A stretch of 64,000 bases of DNA from DASXUG01 sp036504995 (GCA_036504995.1 DASXUG010000005.1:248001-312000); one strand, 5' to 3'. Shown: positions 24,741 to 37,480, counted from the first letter of the stretch. Translations and numbers: made by a program. The notes: a model not told the origin generated them from the letters alone.

Positions 24741-25703
24741 CTATTCAGACTTGGTAGCCAAGCCATCTTCTTTGGTAAATGTCCACGTCCTGGTGATGTC
24801 TATCACATCGGTATCTTTGCTCAGGCTTTCAGGAAATTTAGGGTAGGGGGCAGCAATTTCAACAATATGTCTTGCCCCCTCATCTAAAATACGATGCCCA
24901 GAGGATTGATTAATCTTAATTTTATCTATGCTTCCGTCAGACTTAATGGAAACGGTCATGCGCAGTTTTCCATATATCTTTTGTTCTTTGGCAGCAGTTG
25001 GGTAATTTAAATTACCAACTTTCTCCACCTTTTGACGCCAGGACTCAACATAAGTCGCAAAACGATACTCTTGCGTGCGTGCACCCAGCGCCTTGCGCTT
25101 GGGGCGCTTTTGATACTCATCTTGCTGCTTAGCAATTTGTGCTTCAAGACGAGCTATTTCTAAGCTGGTTTCCATCAAATCTTTAGCGTTTGCATTATTA
25201 ATACTTGCCTGGGCCTGCCCCTCGGCTGGGGAAACTGCAGTGGCTAGGTGCGTAGGCTTGGTTTCAATTTTTTTGATCGAGTTAAGTTGCGTCATGATCT
25301 CTTGCGCTTGCCTTTCAAGCTCCGCCACCCGTTCTTGCTGACGCTCTTCTTCAGCTTGGGCTTTTGCCGCCTGCATAGCAGCAGAGGCAGCTTGCGTCTG
25401 TTCTGCCACAGTTAACTCAGAGGTTTTAATTTTAGGTGGGGGTAGTGCAGATTTCATTTGCCGATTTTCTTCGGTATTCCCGCCGCGATCCAAATTCGCC
25501 TGCGCAAGTGCATCTGCTTTTTTAGGCTTGGATTTTGTTTTTGCATTCACTAACACCACATCCAAGGCTGGCATTTTGTCTTTTTCAAAGCGCAAACTAG
25601 GATAGGTAAAATTAACCGACGCAATTAAAGCAATGTGCAAAATGGCCGAAGCCAAAACGGCGATGCTCAAAGGGCTAAGTTTTTTGATGGAAAAACTAGT
25701 CAA
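24741..25703 (-). CDS. TonB-family energy transducer-like protein
   Basis: A 320-residue TonB-like protein. It has one N-terminal membrane helix (LSIAVLASAILHIALIASV), a long charged and helical periplasmic spacer (Ala/Gln/Glu-rich, about 90-200) and a C-terminal TonB domain (KLRMTVSIKSDGSIDKIKIN then TRTWTFTKED). No Pro-rich Glu-Pro/Lys-Pro rod is seen. The start is a TTG at 25703 whose TTGA overlaps the mpl stop by 4 bases; the next ATG would remove the membrane helix. TonB proteins couple the proton motive force (with ExbBD) to outer-membrane receptors. No exbBD is adjacent. Confidence 0.87.
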   Translation of the reverse strand: MTSFSIKKLSPLSIAVLASAILHIALIASVNFTYPSLRFEKDKMPALDVVLVNAKTKSKPKKADALAQANLDRGGNTEENRQMKSALPPPKIKTSELTVAEQTQAASAAMQAAKAQAEEERQQERVAELERQAQEIMTQLNSIKKIETKPTHLATAVSPAEGQAQASINNANAKDLMETSLEIARLEAQIAKQQDEYQKRPKRKALGARTQEYRFATYVESWRQKVEKVGNLNYPTAAKEQKIYGKLRMTVSIKSDGSIDKIKINQSSGHRILDEGARHIVEIAAPYPKFPESLSKDTDVIDITRTWTFTKEDGLATKSE

Positions 25704-27082
25704 CTAGCCAGTCTCTCTAGCAATTTAGCATGAATGCCGCCGAAGCCGCCGTTGCTCATAATAAGGATATGGTCACCAGATTTAGCTTCTTGCGCTATGG
25801 CCGAAATTAGCGCTGTTAAATCTTCACTCACTACTGTTTTATTCGCGATAGGTTGCAGCGCTTCCTGTGCATCCCAGCCTAAATTTGCGCTATAACAAAA
25901 CACTTGATCGGCATCCACCAAGCTAGCAGGTAGTGCATTTTTCATCACGCCGAGTTTCATGGTATTAGAACGGGGCTCAAGCACGGCGAGGATTCTGGCT
26001 TTTCCTACTTTGTGGCGCAACCCTGCAACAGTGGTCGTAATCGCAGTGGGGTGATGGGCAAAATCATCGTATACGGTAATGCCATTGACCACACCACGTA
26101 TTTCCATGCGACGTTTTACATTTTTAAACTCAGCTAATGCAGCAATCGCCACTTGCGGTGACACTCCCACATGGCGAGCAGCGGCAATAACCGCTAAAGC
26201 ATTCATACGGTTATGGTCGCCTAAAATATCCCATACCACTCGTCCCATTAGTTGTTGATTAAACAGCACATTAAAACTGCCATCGGCCTCTAAATTAGCT
26301 GATTGCCAGCCCGCTTGCGCTGGTTCGCCTGCAAAGTATTCTACTGGCGACCAACAGCCACGCTTTAGCACACGCTGCATAGATGCTTCGCGTCCGTTGA
26401 CTACGACCAGGCCTTGTTGCGGCACAGTACGCACCAGATGATGAAACTGTTTTTCAATCGCCGCTAAATCTTCAAAAATATCTGCGTGGTCATACTCTAA
26501 ATTGTTCAAAATCGCCGTACGTGGGCGGTAGTGCACAAATTTGGAACGCTTATCAAAAAATGCCGTATCGTATTCGTCAGCCTCAATCACAAAAAACGGC
26601 GAGATGCTTTTTTCATCTTGCTTGGGCGCCGCCGGCAAACGCGCAGAAATGCCAAAATTTTCTGGCACACCGCCAATTAAAAAACCAGGCGCTAACCCTG
26701 CATACTCCAACACCCAGGCTAACATCGAGCTAGTCGTCGTTTTACCATGGGTGCCTGCTACAGCCAACACCCATTGACCTTGCAATACGTTCTCCGCCAA
26801 CCATTGCGGGCCTGAGATATAGGGTAAGCCCTGATTGAGGATTTCCTCCATCAATGGGTTACCGCGCGACACTACATTGCCAATCACATAAATATCAGGA
26901 TTGAGCTTCATTTGGTCAGGAGAAAAGCCTTCGACAAGCTCAATACCTTGCGACTCTAATTGCGTGCTCATTGGCGGGTAAACATTGGCATCGCAGCCCG
27001 TGACACGATGTCCCGCTTGTTTGGCTAGCACCGCAATACCGCCCATAAATGTACCGCAAATACCAACAATGTGAATATGCAT
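25700..27082 (-). CDS. mpl: UDP-MurNAc:L-Ala-gamma-D-Glu-meso-DAP ligase
   Basis: Mpl recycles the murein tripeptide by joining it to UDP-MurNAc. With the start at the ATG 27082 it has 460 residues (E. coli Mpl 457) and begins MHIHIVGICGTFMGGIAVLA, the family N-terminus; the frame is open 24 codons further, but that part is not conserved. The ATP site is LAVAGTHGKTTTSSMLAW, then IEADEYDTAFFDKRSKF and the Mur-ligase His/Asp motifs (LEYDHADIFE; DDFAHHPTAI). It is the first gene of mpl-tonB-fdx on the minus strand. Confidence 0.96.
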   Translation of the reverse strand: MHIHIVGICGTFMGGIAVLAKQAGHRVTGCDANVYPPMSTQLESQGIELVEGFSPDQMKLNPDIYVIGNVVSRGNPLMEEILNQGLPYISGPQWLAENVLQGQWVLAVAGTHGKTTTSSMLAWVLEYAGLAPGFLIGGVPENFGISARLPAAPKQDEKSISPFFVIEADEYDTAFFDKRSKFVHYRPRTAILNNLEYDHADIFEDLAAIEKQFHHLVRTVPQQGLVVVNGREASMQRVLKRGCWSPVEYFAGEPAQAGWQSANLEADGSFNVLFNQQLMGRVVWDILGDHNRMNALAVIAAARHVGVSPQVAIAALAEFKNVKRRMEIRGVVNGITVYDDFAHHPTAITTTVAGLRHKVGKARILAVLEPRSNTMKLGVMKNALPASLVDADQVFCYSANLGWDAQEALQPIANKTVVSEDLTALISAIAQEAKSGDHILIMSNGGFGGIHAKLLERLAS

Positions 27083-27314
27083 ATAATCAGTTCTAAAAAT
27101 TTTCTCAATTGTAACAAACTCAATGCATAACTCGTATTGAGAGTTGTCTATCATGCATTAAAAAGTAAAAACTTTTAAATCGGCCTCAAGTATTCGAAGT
27201 ATTTGCCGATATGTATTTACCATCAGTTTGAATAGTGACTTATCGAGCTTATAGTACACAAATGAAATACGGCTATACTTTTTCAACTGTCAAAAAGAGA
27301 TTAGGGTCGATTGA

Positions 27315-28583
27315 ATGAATCAAACCGCCATTTTAATGGGTGAGTCGAGCAATCCTGAAGTATTTTTAGGTCGCCAACCCATATTAGACCAGCAGCGTAA
27401 AATTGTAGCCTATGAGCTTTTGTTTCGCTCGGCCAATAGCCTGCTTGAAGGCCACATCAATGACGATGTAGCGGCCACTTCAGCCGTGATTATTAATACT
27501 TTAAGCCAGTTTGGCATACACCACGTCATCAGCAACCATCTTGGGTTTATTAACGTATCTGCCAGTTTCCTGATGAGTGAGACACTAGAACTATTACCGC
27601 CAGAGCGCATTGTGCTCGAGATTTTAGAAGATGTGCCGATTACCACGCCCATTATTCAACGTTGCAAAGAACTTAAAGAACTAGGCTTTAAAGTCAGCCT
27701 GAATAACTTTAAATATCGTTCCGAGTACGCACTTTTATTGCCAATTCTTGATTTTATAAAGGTGAACGTAGCCACGACCCCAACTGACAAACTGAGCTTG
27801 CTGATACCGCAGCTAAGAAAGTACTCAAAGGCCAAATTAGTTGCAGAAAATGTAGAACTAGAAAGTGATTTTCTCACCTGTAGTCCGCTTGGCTTTGATC
27901 TTTACCAGGGGTTTTTCTTTGCAAAACCCACCATACTCCATAGCAAAAAACCGCAAAGCTATCATACAAGCTTGATGCGCATTATGGGCATGTTACTGGG
28001 TGACGCCAACCTGACCCAGCTAGAGCCTATTTTTAAAGATAACCCCAGTTTAAGTATTAATTTGCTCAGGCTAGTTAACTCTGTTGCCATTATTGGCAGT
28101 CGAGCGCCAGTAAACTCGTTACGACAAGCGATTGTAGTACTGGGCCAAAAACAATTATTGCGCTGGGTACAATTGTTACTTTACGCATCACCAGATGGTA
28201 CTGCAGGTAGCAGTCTATTGCTGCAAGTGGCAAACCGTGCGCGCTTGATGGAGTTGCTAGCCAAGAAAATGGATAGTCATGTGCACAACTTAAGCGACCA
28301 AGCGTTTATGGTCGGCATGCTTTCCATGGCAGACGTAGTGATGCATACACCACTGACAGAAGTGCTTGATTCGGTTGGACTATCAGATGAAATGCGCCTA
28401 GCCATATTACAACAAGAGGGCGAATTAGGTGCGCTGCTCGTGCTTGCAGAACTCATAGAAGAGGGCAACTTTGCGGCTGCAAACGACAAAATTCGCGGTA
28501 TGGGGATTTCAGTGAATGAGCTCACTGAAATCCAATTGCAAGCGATGCAGTGGTCATCAGAGTTGGAAAGTCAAAGTAGCTAG
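27315..28583 (+). CDS. EAL-HDOD signalling protein (YuxH-like, degenerate EAL)
   Basis: A 422-residue protein with an N-terminal EAL-like domain (about 15-215) and a C-terminal HDOD domain (about 220-400). The EAL signature reads YELLFRS instead of EAL, and the DDFGTG loop reads NNFKYRS, so the metal ligands are missing and c-di-GMP hydrolysis is unlikely; it may bind a nucleotide or a protein. HDOD domains lack HD-domain metal ligands and are thought to be scaffolds. YuxH-like proteins regulate motility, virulence or biofilm in several bacteria. It is transcribed alone, divergent from mpl. Confidence 0.9.
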   Translation: MNQTAILMGESSNPEVFLGRQPILDQQRKIVAYELLFRSANSLLEGHINDDVAATSAVIINTLSQFGIHHVISNHLGFINVSASFLMSETLELLPPERIVLEILEDVPITTPIIQRCKELKELGFKVSLNNFKYRSEYALLLPILDFIKVNVATTPTDKLSLLIPQLRKYSKAKLVAENVELESDFLTCSPLGFDLYQGFFFAKPTILHSKKPQSYHTSLMRIMGMLLGDANLTQLEPIFKDNPSLSINLLRLVNSVAIIGSRAPVNSLRQAIVVLGQKQLLRWVQLLLYASPDGTAGSSLLLQVANRARLMELLAKKMDSHVHNLSDQAFMVGMLSMADVVMHTPLTEVLDSVGLSDEMRLAILQQEGELGALLVLAELIEEGNFAAANDKIRGMGISVNELTEIQLQAMQWSSELESQSS

Positions 28584-28616
28584 CATATCAAAAAGGAAAA
28601 CCAGAAAACATTAATC

Positions 28617-28634
28617 GACCACGAAATCGTGGTC
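28617..28634. terminator. Hairpin between convergent EAL-HDOD and metH genes
   Basis: A 7-8 bp perfect stem, GACCACG with CGTGGTC around an AAAT loop, lies between the two stops. A short T-rich stretch follows on the plus strand (GTTCTTT). It could end transcripts from either side. Confidence 0.5.
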
Positions 28635-28667
28635 AGATGTTCTTTGCATGACCCAACTTGCCTAAGC

Positions 28668-32522
<3,855 letters not shown>

Positions 32523-32601
32523 AGGTAAGGTGATGATTTACAAGATACTATAAAGGTGTTTATTTTAGCACGGAGTGTGTCAAACCCACATGCCATCGGC
32601 A

Positions 32602-34113
32602 TTAGCTAGCAATTTCATTGCGCCGATATTGCACCGCCTCGGCGATATGTTGCGTTTCTATTGTATCGCTCGCCGTGAGGTCAGCAATGGAGCGCGCGAC
32701 TTTAAGTATGCGGTGATAAGCGCGTGCTGAAAGATTGAGCTTAGCAATGGCCATTTTCAGCAAGTTTAAACCTGCCTCATTGGGTGTACAAAAGGTGTCA
32801 ATTTCTTTGCTGGATAACAAGAAGTTTGCTTTACCTTGTCGCTCTATTTGGCGGCTTCTCGCTGCATTGACGCGATTTTTGATAATTTCGCTACTTTCAC
32901 CAGTAGCCGCACTGGTCATTTCCGCTTCTTGAAGCGCAGGTACCTCAATATGCAAGTCTATCCTATCCAGCAGGGGCCCTGAAATTTTACCGCGATACCG
33001 TGCCACTTGGTCAGGCGTGCAACGGCACTTGTTGTTGAAATGCCCTAAATAGCCACATGGGCATGGGTTCATGGCAGCAATCAACTGAAATCGCGCAGGG
33101 AAATCTGCCTGACGTGCAGCCCGAGAAATGGTGATATGTCCGCTCTCTAAAGGCTCACGCAATACCTCTAATACTTTGCGATCAAACTCGGGCAACTCAT
33201 CTAAAAATAAAACGCCATGATGCGCTAATGAAATCTCTCCTGGCCGAGGAATTCCGCCACCACCAACGAGCGCTACCCCAGAAGCGGTATGATGCGGCGA
33301 CCTAAATGGCCTGCGCTTCCAATCAGCAGATTTGAACACGCCATTGAGTGACTGAATCGCAGCCGACTCAAGCGCCTCCTGCTCCGTCATGCTTGGCAAT
33401 ATGCCTGCAAAGCGACTTGCGAGCATAGACTTACCCGTTCCAGGTGGCCCCGCCATCAATATACTATGCCCACCTGCTGCCGCGATTTCTAATGCGCGTT
33501 TCGGCAGAGATTGTCCTTTGACCTCGCTAAAATCAGGATATATATAAGGTTGATGCTCAATCTGCGGTTGATATGGCGTAATTAAAGTGTGACCACTTAA
33601 ATGTGCGCATACTTCCAGCAGAGATTTGGCAGGCAAAATCTCCACGTCACTCACCAAGGCAGCCTCTGCTGCACTCTCTTCTGGCAGCACAAATGCACGA
33701 CTTGTTTGTGTTGGCTGCGATTGCGCAATATTTACCGTCATTGCCAGCGCGCCACGAATCGGACGCAGCGCACCCGTCAATGCCAACTCACCAGCAAACT
33801 CATATCGGTCCAACGCGTCTTTAGGAATTTGCCCAGAAGCGGCCAAAATCCCTAAAGCAATAGGCAAATCATAACGCCCGCTTTCTTTGGGTAAATCAGC
33901 AGGGGCCAGATTAACGGTGATGCGTCGCGCTGGGAACTCAAATTGCGCGGTTTGCAGTGCTGCACGCACACGGTCTTTGCTTTCTTTCACCTCGGTTTCT
34001 GGCAAGCCTACAATCGTAAAGCTTGGCAAACCATTGGCTAGATGAACCTCAACCACAACCTCAGGCGCATTCATCCCAGACAAAGCACGACTTTTGAGGA
34101 CAGCTAAACTCAT
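32602..34113 (-). CDS. comM: ComM / YifB-like Mg-chelatase-family AAA+ ATPase
   Basis: ComM is a hexameric helicase that promotes branch migration during natural transformation. It has 503 residues, the family norm. It shows the N-terminal LonC-like region (SRALSGMNAPEVVVEVHLAN), Walker A GPPGTGKSM near residue 218, Walker B VLFLDELPEF, and the cysteine motif MNPCPCGYLG. The C-terminal Mg-chelatase domain ends ARAYHRILKVARSIADL. The gene lies between ubiK and metH on the minus strand, as in many betaproteobacteria. Together with the type IV pilus genes it hints at natural competence (inference). Confidence 0.95.
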   Translation of the reverse strand: MSLAVLKSRALSGMNAPEVVVEVHLANGLPSFTIVGLPETEVKESKDRVRAALQTAQFEFPARRITVNLAPADLPKESGRYDLPIALGILAASGQIPKDALDRYEFAGELALTGALRPIRGALAMTVNIAQSQPTQTSRAFVLPEESAAEAALVSDVEILPAKSLLEVCAHLSGHTLITPYQPQIEHQPYIYPDFSEVKGQSLPKRALEIAAAGGHSILMAGPPGTGKSMLASRFAGILPSMTEQEALESAAIQSLNGVFKSADWKRRPFRSPHHTASGVALVGGGGIPRPGEISLAHHGVLFLDELPEFDRKVLEVLREPLESGHITISRAARQADFPARFQLIAAMNPCPCGYLGHFNNKCRCTPDQVARYRGKISGPLLDRIDLHIEVPALQEAEMTSAATGESSEIIKNRVNAARSRQIERQGKANFLLSSKEIDTFCTPNEAGLNLLKMAIAKLNLSARAYHRILKVARSIADLTASDTIETQHIAEAVQYRRNEIAS

Positions 34114-34220
34114 ATTAGACGATTAAAATCCAATTTAACAAGCAGTAACACTATCATGCAGGTGATTGAATTGTAACGACATGTAACAGATTTGATGAGA
34201 TTGTTGTATTTTTACAACAA

Positions 34221-34466
34221 TTATTGCGCACTGTTGCGGCTGGACTCTAACGCATCTAATCTTTCTTGTAACAAATCGAGCTTTTCTCTTGTAACCCGCA
34301 ATAGCTCGGCCTGCACATCAAATTCCTCTCTAGACACAAGCTCCAACTTGGTGAGTGCGCCCTGCAACAGTGCATGAATGTTTTTTTCTAAATCAGCCAA
34401 TGGGGAGCTAGATGATAACTCTTTAATTTTTAAAGATAAATCTTGTAATATTTGATTGCTTAGCAT
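34221..34466 (-). CDS. ubiK: Ubiquinone biosynthesis accessory factor UbiK
   Basis: UbiK (formerly YqiC, BMFP family) helps the late soluble steps of ubiquinone synthesis with UbiJ. It is an 81-residue helical protein with a C-terminal coiled coil (TREKLDLLQERLDALES). The family core is visible at LSSSSPLADLEKNIHALLQGALTKLELVSREEFD. I chose the ATG at 34466 because GGAATTTAAG precedes it; an ATG four codons upstream (34478) is possible. It lies 107 bases upstream of comM. Confidence 0.9.
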   Translation of the reverse strand: MLSNQILQDLSLKIKELSSSSPLADLEKNIHALLQGALTKLELVSREEFDVQAELLRVTREKLDLLQERLDALESSRNSAQ

Positions 34467-34527
34467 CTTAAATTCCATTATTTAAATTGATATTTAACAA
34501 ACTCACTGTGCATTTTAGTCGAAAAGG

Positions 34528-34544
34528 CGCACCATGCAAGTGCG
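34528..34544. promoter_or_regulatory. NtrC-like enhancer palindrome upstream of the porin-glnK-amtB operon
   Basis: The 17-mer CGCACCATGCAAGTGCG has the GCAC-N7-GTGC layout of the NtrC box (known consensus TGCACC-N5-GGTGCA). Its centre is about 140 bases upstream of the start predicted from the sigma-54 promoter at 34650, a typical enhancer distance. Seen in the sequence; binding is inferred. Confidence 0.6.
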
Positions 34545-34649
34545 ATATAAACGTAATTAAATTGTTGTAAACAGTTAGATATTGTCATTGTTTCATATAG
34601 ATGTTTATTTTAGTATTGTAATTCGATGTTTTTAATCGTTTTGTCTTTT

Positions 34650-34665
34650 TGGCATGAGTGTTGCT
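34650..34665 (+). promoter_or_regulatory. Sigma-54 promoter of the porin-glnK-amtB operon
   Basis: TGGCATG-AGTG-TTGCT matches the RpoN -24/-12 consensus (TGGCAYR-N4-TTGCW) at every defined position. Transcription should start near 34676, about 53 bases before the porin ATG. Genes for PII and ammonium transport are classic NtrC/sigma-54 targets. Confidence 0.85.
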
Positions 34666-34728
34666 TAATGTTTTTGTCATATTTTTTGTTTTTTGTAACA
34701 GTCTTTTTATCATTCGAAAGGAAACACA

Positions 34729-35538
34729 ATGCGTAAATCGTTATTAACGATGGCAGTATTAGCGGCAATCGCTGCACCACACCTAGTATTCGCGGAAGAG
34801 GCTAAGGCTGAAGAAGCTAAAGCGCCATACACGATTGCTTACAACGTGGGCTTGTATAGCCAATACATGTTCCGTGGATTAACACAAACTGGCAATGGTC
34901 CAGCAGTTCAAGGTGGCGCGGATTGGACTCATGAGAGCGGTTTCTACTTGGGTACTTGGGCCTCAAATATTAAATGGTTGAAAGCAGCTCAAGCTTACAA
35001 TACATCAGGCGTTGAAGTTGATCTGTACGGCGGCTATCGCAACACAATCCCATCAACTGAAATTGGTTACGATATTGGCTTATACCAATACTTGTACACT
35101 GGCAACCCTGTAGGATCTGATGGTGTAACAGCTAACACTATGGAAGCAACCATTGGTCTTAGCTACCAATGGCTAAGTGCTAAAGCTTGGGTTATTGCTA
35201 CGAAAGATGGCTTGGGAGTGCAAGATGCACAAGGCTCATATTACCTAGAACTTAACGCAAACTATCCAATCTTGGATACTGGAATCGTTGCAATTGCACA
35301 CGTTGGCCGCCAAGAGTTCGAAGGTTCTGGTGCTTTTGCATTGAGTACTGGCTGCTCTAGCAATAGCTGCTTGTCTTACACCGATTGGAAAATTGGCGCC
35401 ACTAAATCATGGGATAACGGTGTAACGGTTGGTGGGTACTACACTGACACCAACGTTAACAGTGCCTTATACACGGATTTATCAGGTGAGCAGTTAGGTA
35501 ATGGCACGTTCACAGCGTACGTAATGAAAACATTTTAA
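34729..35538 (+). CDS. TorF-family putative outer-membrane porin (Gcw_chp)
   Basis: A 269-residue outer-membrane protein of the TorF/Gcw_chp family (TIGR02001). It has a signal peptide (MRKSLLTMAVLAAIAAPHLV, cleavage after VFA), a short Glu/Ala/Lys repeat, and a beta-barrel pattern with family motif NVGLYSQYMFRGLTQTGNGP. It ends in Phe, as expected for BAM-folded barrels (YVMKTF). The gene is placed directly ahead of glnK-amtB and behind a sigma-54 promoter, so it probably passes small nitrogen compounds under nitrogen limitation; that role is inferred from the operon. A strong ribosome site AAAGGAAA precedes the ATG. Confidence 0.9.
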   Translation: MRKSLLTMAVLAAIAAPHLVFAEEAKAEEAKAPYTIAYNVGLYSQYMFRGLTQTGNGPAVQGGADWTHESGFYLGTWASNIKWLKAAQAYNTSGVEVDLYGGYRNTIPSTEIGYDIGLYQYLYTGNPVGSDGVTANTMEATIGLSYQWLSAKAWVIATKDGLGVQDAQGSYYLELNANYPILDTGIVAIAHVGRQEFEGSGAFALSTGCSSNSCLSYTDWKIGATKSWDNGVTVGGYYTDTNVNSALYTDLSGEQLGNGTFTAYVMKTF

Positions 35539-35555
35539 TTTGTAACTCGTAATAC

Positions 35556-35588
35556 CCAGCAAGTTAGTTAAGCAACCTAACTTGCTGG
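35556..35588 (+). repeat. Intercistronic 12-bp hairpin between porin and glnK
   Basis: CCAGCAAGTTAG (35556-35567) and CTAACTTGCTGG (35577-35588) form a perfect 12-bp stem with a 9-nt loop. Only three T residues follow, so it is more likely a partial terminator or mRNA-stabilising/processing element that sets the porin to glnK ratio than a full stop. Confidence 0.65.
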
Positions 35589-35616
35589 TTTCAACATCAC
35601 TCACCAGGAGACAACA

Positions 35617-35955
35617 ATGAAATTCGTATCCGCGATTATCAAGCCGTTTAAGCTTGATGAGGTTCGTGAAGCTTTGTCCGCTATTGGCGTACAGGGCATC
35701 ACTGTGACCGAAGTAAAAGGTTTTGGCCGTCAAAAAGGGCACACTGAGCTGTATCGTGGTGCTGAGTATGTGGTTGATTTCTTACCAAAAGTAAAATTAG
35801 AAGTCGCTATTAAAGACGACATGTTAGATCAAGTAATTGAAGTGATTGAAAAATCAGCCACCACGGGCAAAATTGGCGATGGTAAGATTTTCATCTTTAA
35901 TCTTGAACAAGTTTATCGTATCCGTACCGGCGAAACCGGTCCTGACGCGTTATAG
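35617..35955 (+). CDS. glnK: Nitrogen regulatory PII protein GlnK
   Basis: A 112-residue PII signal protein, trimeric, that senses 2-oxoglutarate, ATP/ADP and (through GlnD) glutamine. The T-loop carries the uridylylation site Tyr51 in YRGAEYVVDF, and the C-terminal signature TGKIGDGKIFIFNLEQVYRIRTGE is complete. It is called GlnK rather than GlnB because amtB follows directly (13 bases), the conserved pair in which GlnK blocks the AmtB channel when nitrogen is ample. An AGGAGA ribosome site lies at 35606-35611. Confidence 0.96.
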   Translation: MKFVSAIIKPFKLDEVREALSAIGVQGITVTEVKGFGRQKGHTELYRGAEYVVDFLPKVKLEVAIKDDMLDQVIEVIEKSATTGKIGDGKIFIFNLEQVYRIRTGETGPDAL

Positions 35956-35968
35956 GGGAGAAATCACA

Positions 35969-37480
35969 ATGAAAAGAATTTTATCTACACTCGCATTAGT
36001 CAGCGCCTTAGGTCTAGGCGTTTTTGGTGCAAGTCAAATGAGTTTTGCAGAAGATGCTGCGCCTGCAGCAACTACAGAAGCGGCCCCTGCAGCCGCCCCA
36101 GCTGATGCTGCACCTGCCCCTGCGGCCGAAGCGGCGCCTGCAGCAGCGGAAGCGGCCCCAGCAGCACCAGTGCCAAATAAAGGCGATACTGCTTGGATGA
36201 TCGTTGCAACCTGCTTAGTATTGATGATGTGTGTGCCAGGTTTGGGTCTGTTCTACGGTGGTATGGTACGTACTAAAAATATGCTTTCAGTATTAATGCA
36301 AACATTTATGCTGACTTGCTTCTTGGGCGTGTTGTGGGCAGTTTACGGTTACAGCATTGCGTTTACGCAAGGTAGCACGCCATTCTTTGGTGGTTTTGAT
36401 CGCTTATTCTTAAGCGGCATGACACCAGATTCAGTGGCGGCAACTTTCAGTAAAGGCGTTGTAATTCCTGAATATATCTACATGTGCTTCCAATTAACGT
36501 TTGCTGTCATTACGCCAGCGTTGATCGTGGGTGCTTTTGCTGAGCGCATGAAGTTCTCCGCAATGTTGATGTTCATGGTGCTATGGTTCACATTCTCATA
36601 CTTACCAGTGGCACACATGGTGTGGTTCTGGTCAGGCCCAGATGCATTTACTTCAGCTGAAGCTGGTGCAAAAGCCAATGAGTTAGCTGGTTTCATCTTC
36701 GGTAAAGGCGCATTAGACTTTGCTGGTGGTACAGTGGTACATATCAACGCTGGTATTGCTGGCTTGGTAGGCGCATTGGTATTAGGCAAACGTGTTGGTT
36801 TTGGTAGAGAAGCTATGGCTCCTCATAGTTTGACCATGACAATGATCGGCGCATCTTTATTGTGGGTGGGCTGGTTTGGTTTCAACGTAGGCTCAAACCT
36901 TGAAGCAAGTGGTTTTGCAACATTAGTATTTGCTAATACATTATTGGCAACTTGTGCTGCTGCAACTTCATGGATGTTTGTTGAGTGGTTCTTCAAAGGC
37001 AAACCATCAATGTTAGGCGCTGCATCTGGTGCCATCGCAGGCTTGGTTGCAATTACTCCTGCTTGTGGCTTCGTTGGTGTAATGGGCGCAATTGTACTTG
37101 GCTTGTTGGTATCTCCATTGTGCTTCTTCTTTGTAACCAAAGTGAAATCTATGATGGGCTACGACGATGCGCTTGACGTATTTGGCGTACACGCTATCGG
37201 CGGTATCTTTGGTGCGATGATGACTGGCGTCTTGGTTAATCCAGCATTGGGTGGTACAGGCGTTTACGACTATGCAGCTAACGCTGTTGCCCCATACGAC
37301 ATGATGGCTCAATTAACTAGCCAAGCATGGGGTGTGGGTACAACCATCGTTTGGTCTGGCGTTGTTGCATTTATCTCTTACAAAATTGTGGATGTGTTGA
37401 TTGGTCTACGTGTAAGCGAAGAAACAGAACGCGAAGGCTTAGATACTACTGAGCATGGCGAACGTGCTTATCACTACTAA
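35969..37480 (+). CDS. amtB: Ammonium transporter AmtB
   Basis: AmtB conducts ammonium/ammonia across the inner membrane as a trimer. It has 503 residues from the ATG at 35969, which has the ribosome site GGGGAG; the frame is open upstream into glnK, but that is a shadow. Order: signal peptide (about 1-27), a low-complexity Ala/Pro/Glu stretch of about 45 residues (EAAPAAA-type repeats), then eleven membrane helices. Family motifs: FYGGMVRTKNMLSVLMQ, the pore region AFAERMKFSA, DFAGGTVVHINAGIAGLVGA, and the conserved pore His pair region near FGVHAIGGIFGA. The acidic C-terminal tail would interact with GlnK. Confidence 0.97.
   Translation: MKRILSTLALVSALGLGVFGASQMSFAEDAAPAATTEAAPAAAPADAAPAPAAEAAPAAAEAAPAAPVPNKGDTAWMIVATCLVLMMCVPGLGLFYGGMVRTKNMLSVLMQTFMLTCFLGVLWAVYGYSIAFTQGSTPFFGGFDRLFLSGMTPDSVAATFSKGVVIPEYIYMCFQLTFAVITPALIVGAFAERMKFSAMLMFMVLWFTFSYLPVAHMVWFWSGPDAFTSAEAGAKANELAGFIFGKGALDFAGGTVVHINAGIAGLVGALVLGKRVGFGREAMAPHSLTMTMIGASLLWVGWFGFNVGSNLEASGFATLVFANTLLATCAAATSWMFVEWFFKGKPSMLGAASGAIAGLVAITPACGFVGVMGAIVLGLLVSPLCFFFVTKVKSMMGYDDALDVFGVHAIGGIFGAMMTGVLVNPALGGTGVYDYAANAVAPYDMMAQLTSQAWGVGTTIVWSGVVAFISYKIVDVLIGLRVSEETEREGLDTTEHGERAYHY

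Noticed and set aside
27315..28583. Active c-di-GMP phosphodiesterase in the EAL-HDOD protein
   Set aside because: EAL and DDFGTG motifs are replaced by ELL and NNFKYR, so the metal ligands are absent.
32523..32601. Cobalamin riboswitch upstream of metH
   Set aside because: The gap to comM is only 79 bases, too short for the element, and no B12-box-like sequence was seen.
35846..35968. Extended amtB start inside glnK
   Set aside because: The added 41 residues are a shadow of glnK in another frame; the ATG at 35969 has a good ribosome site and begins a signal peptide.
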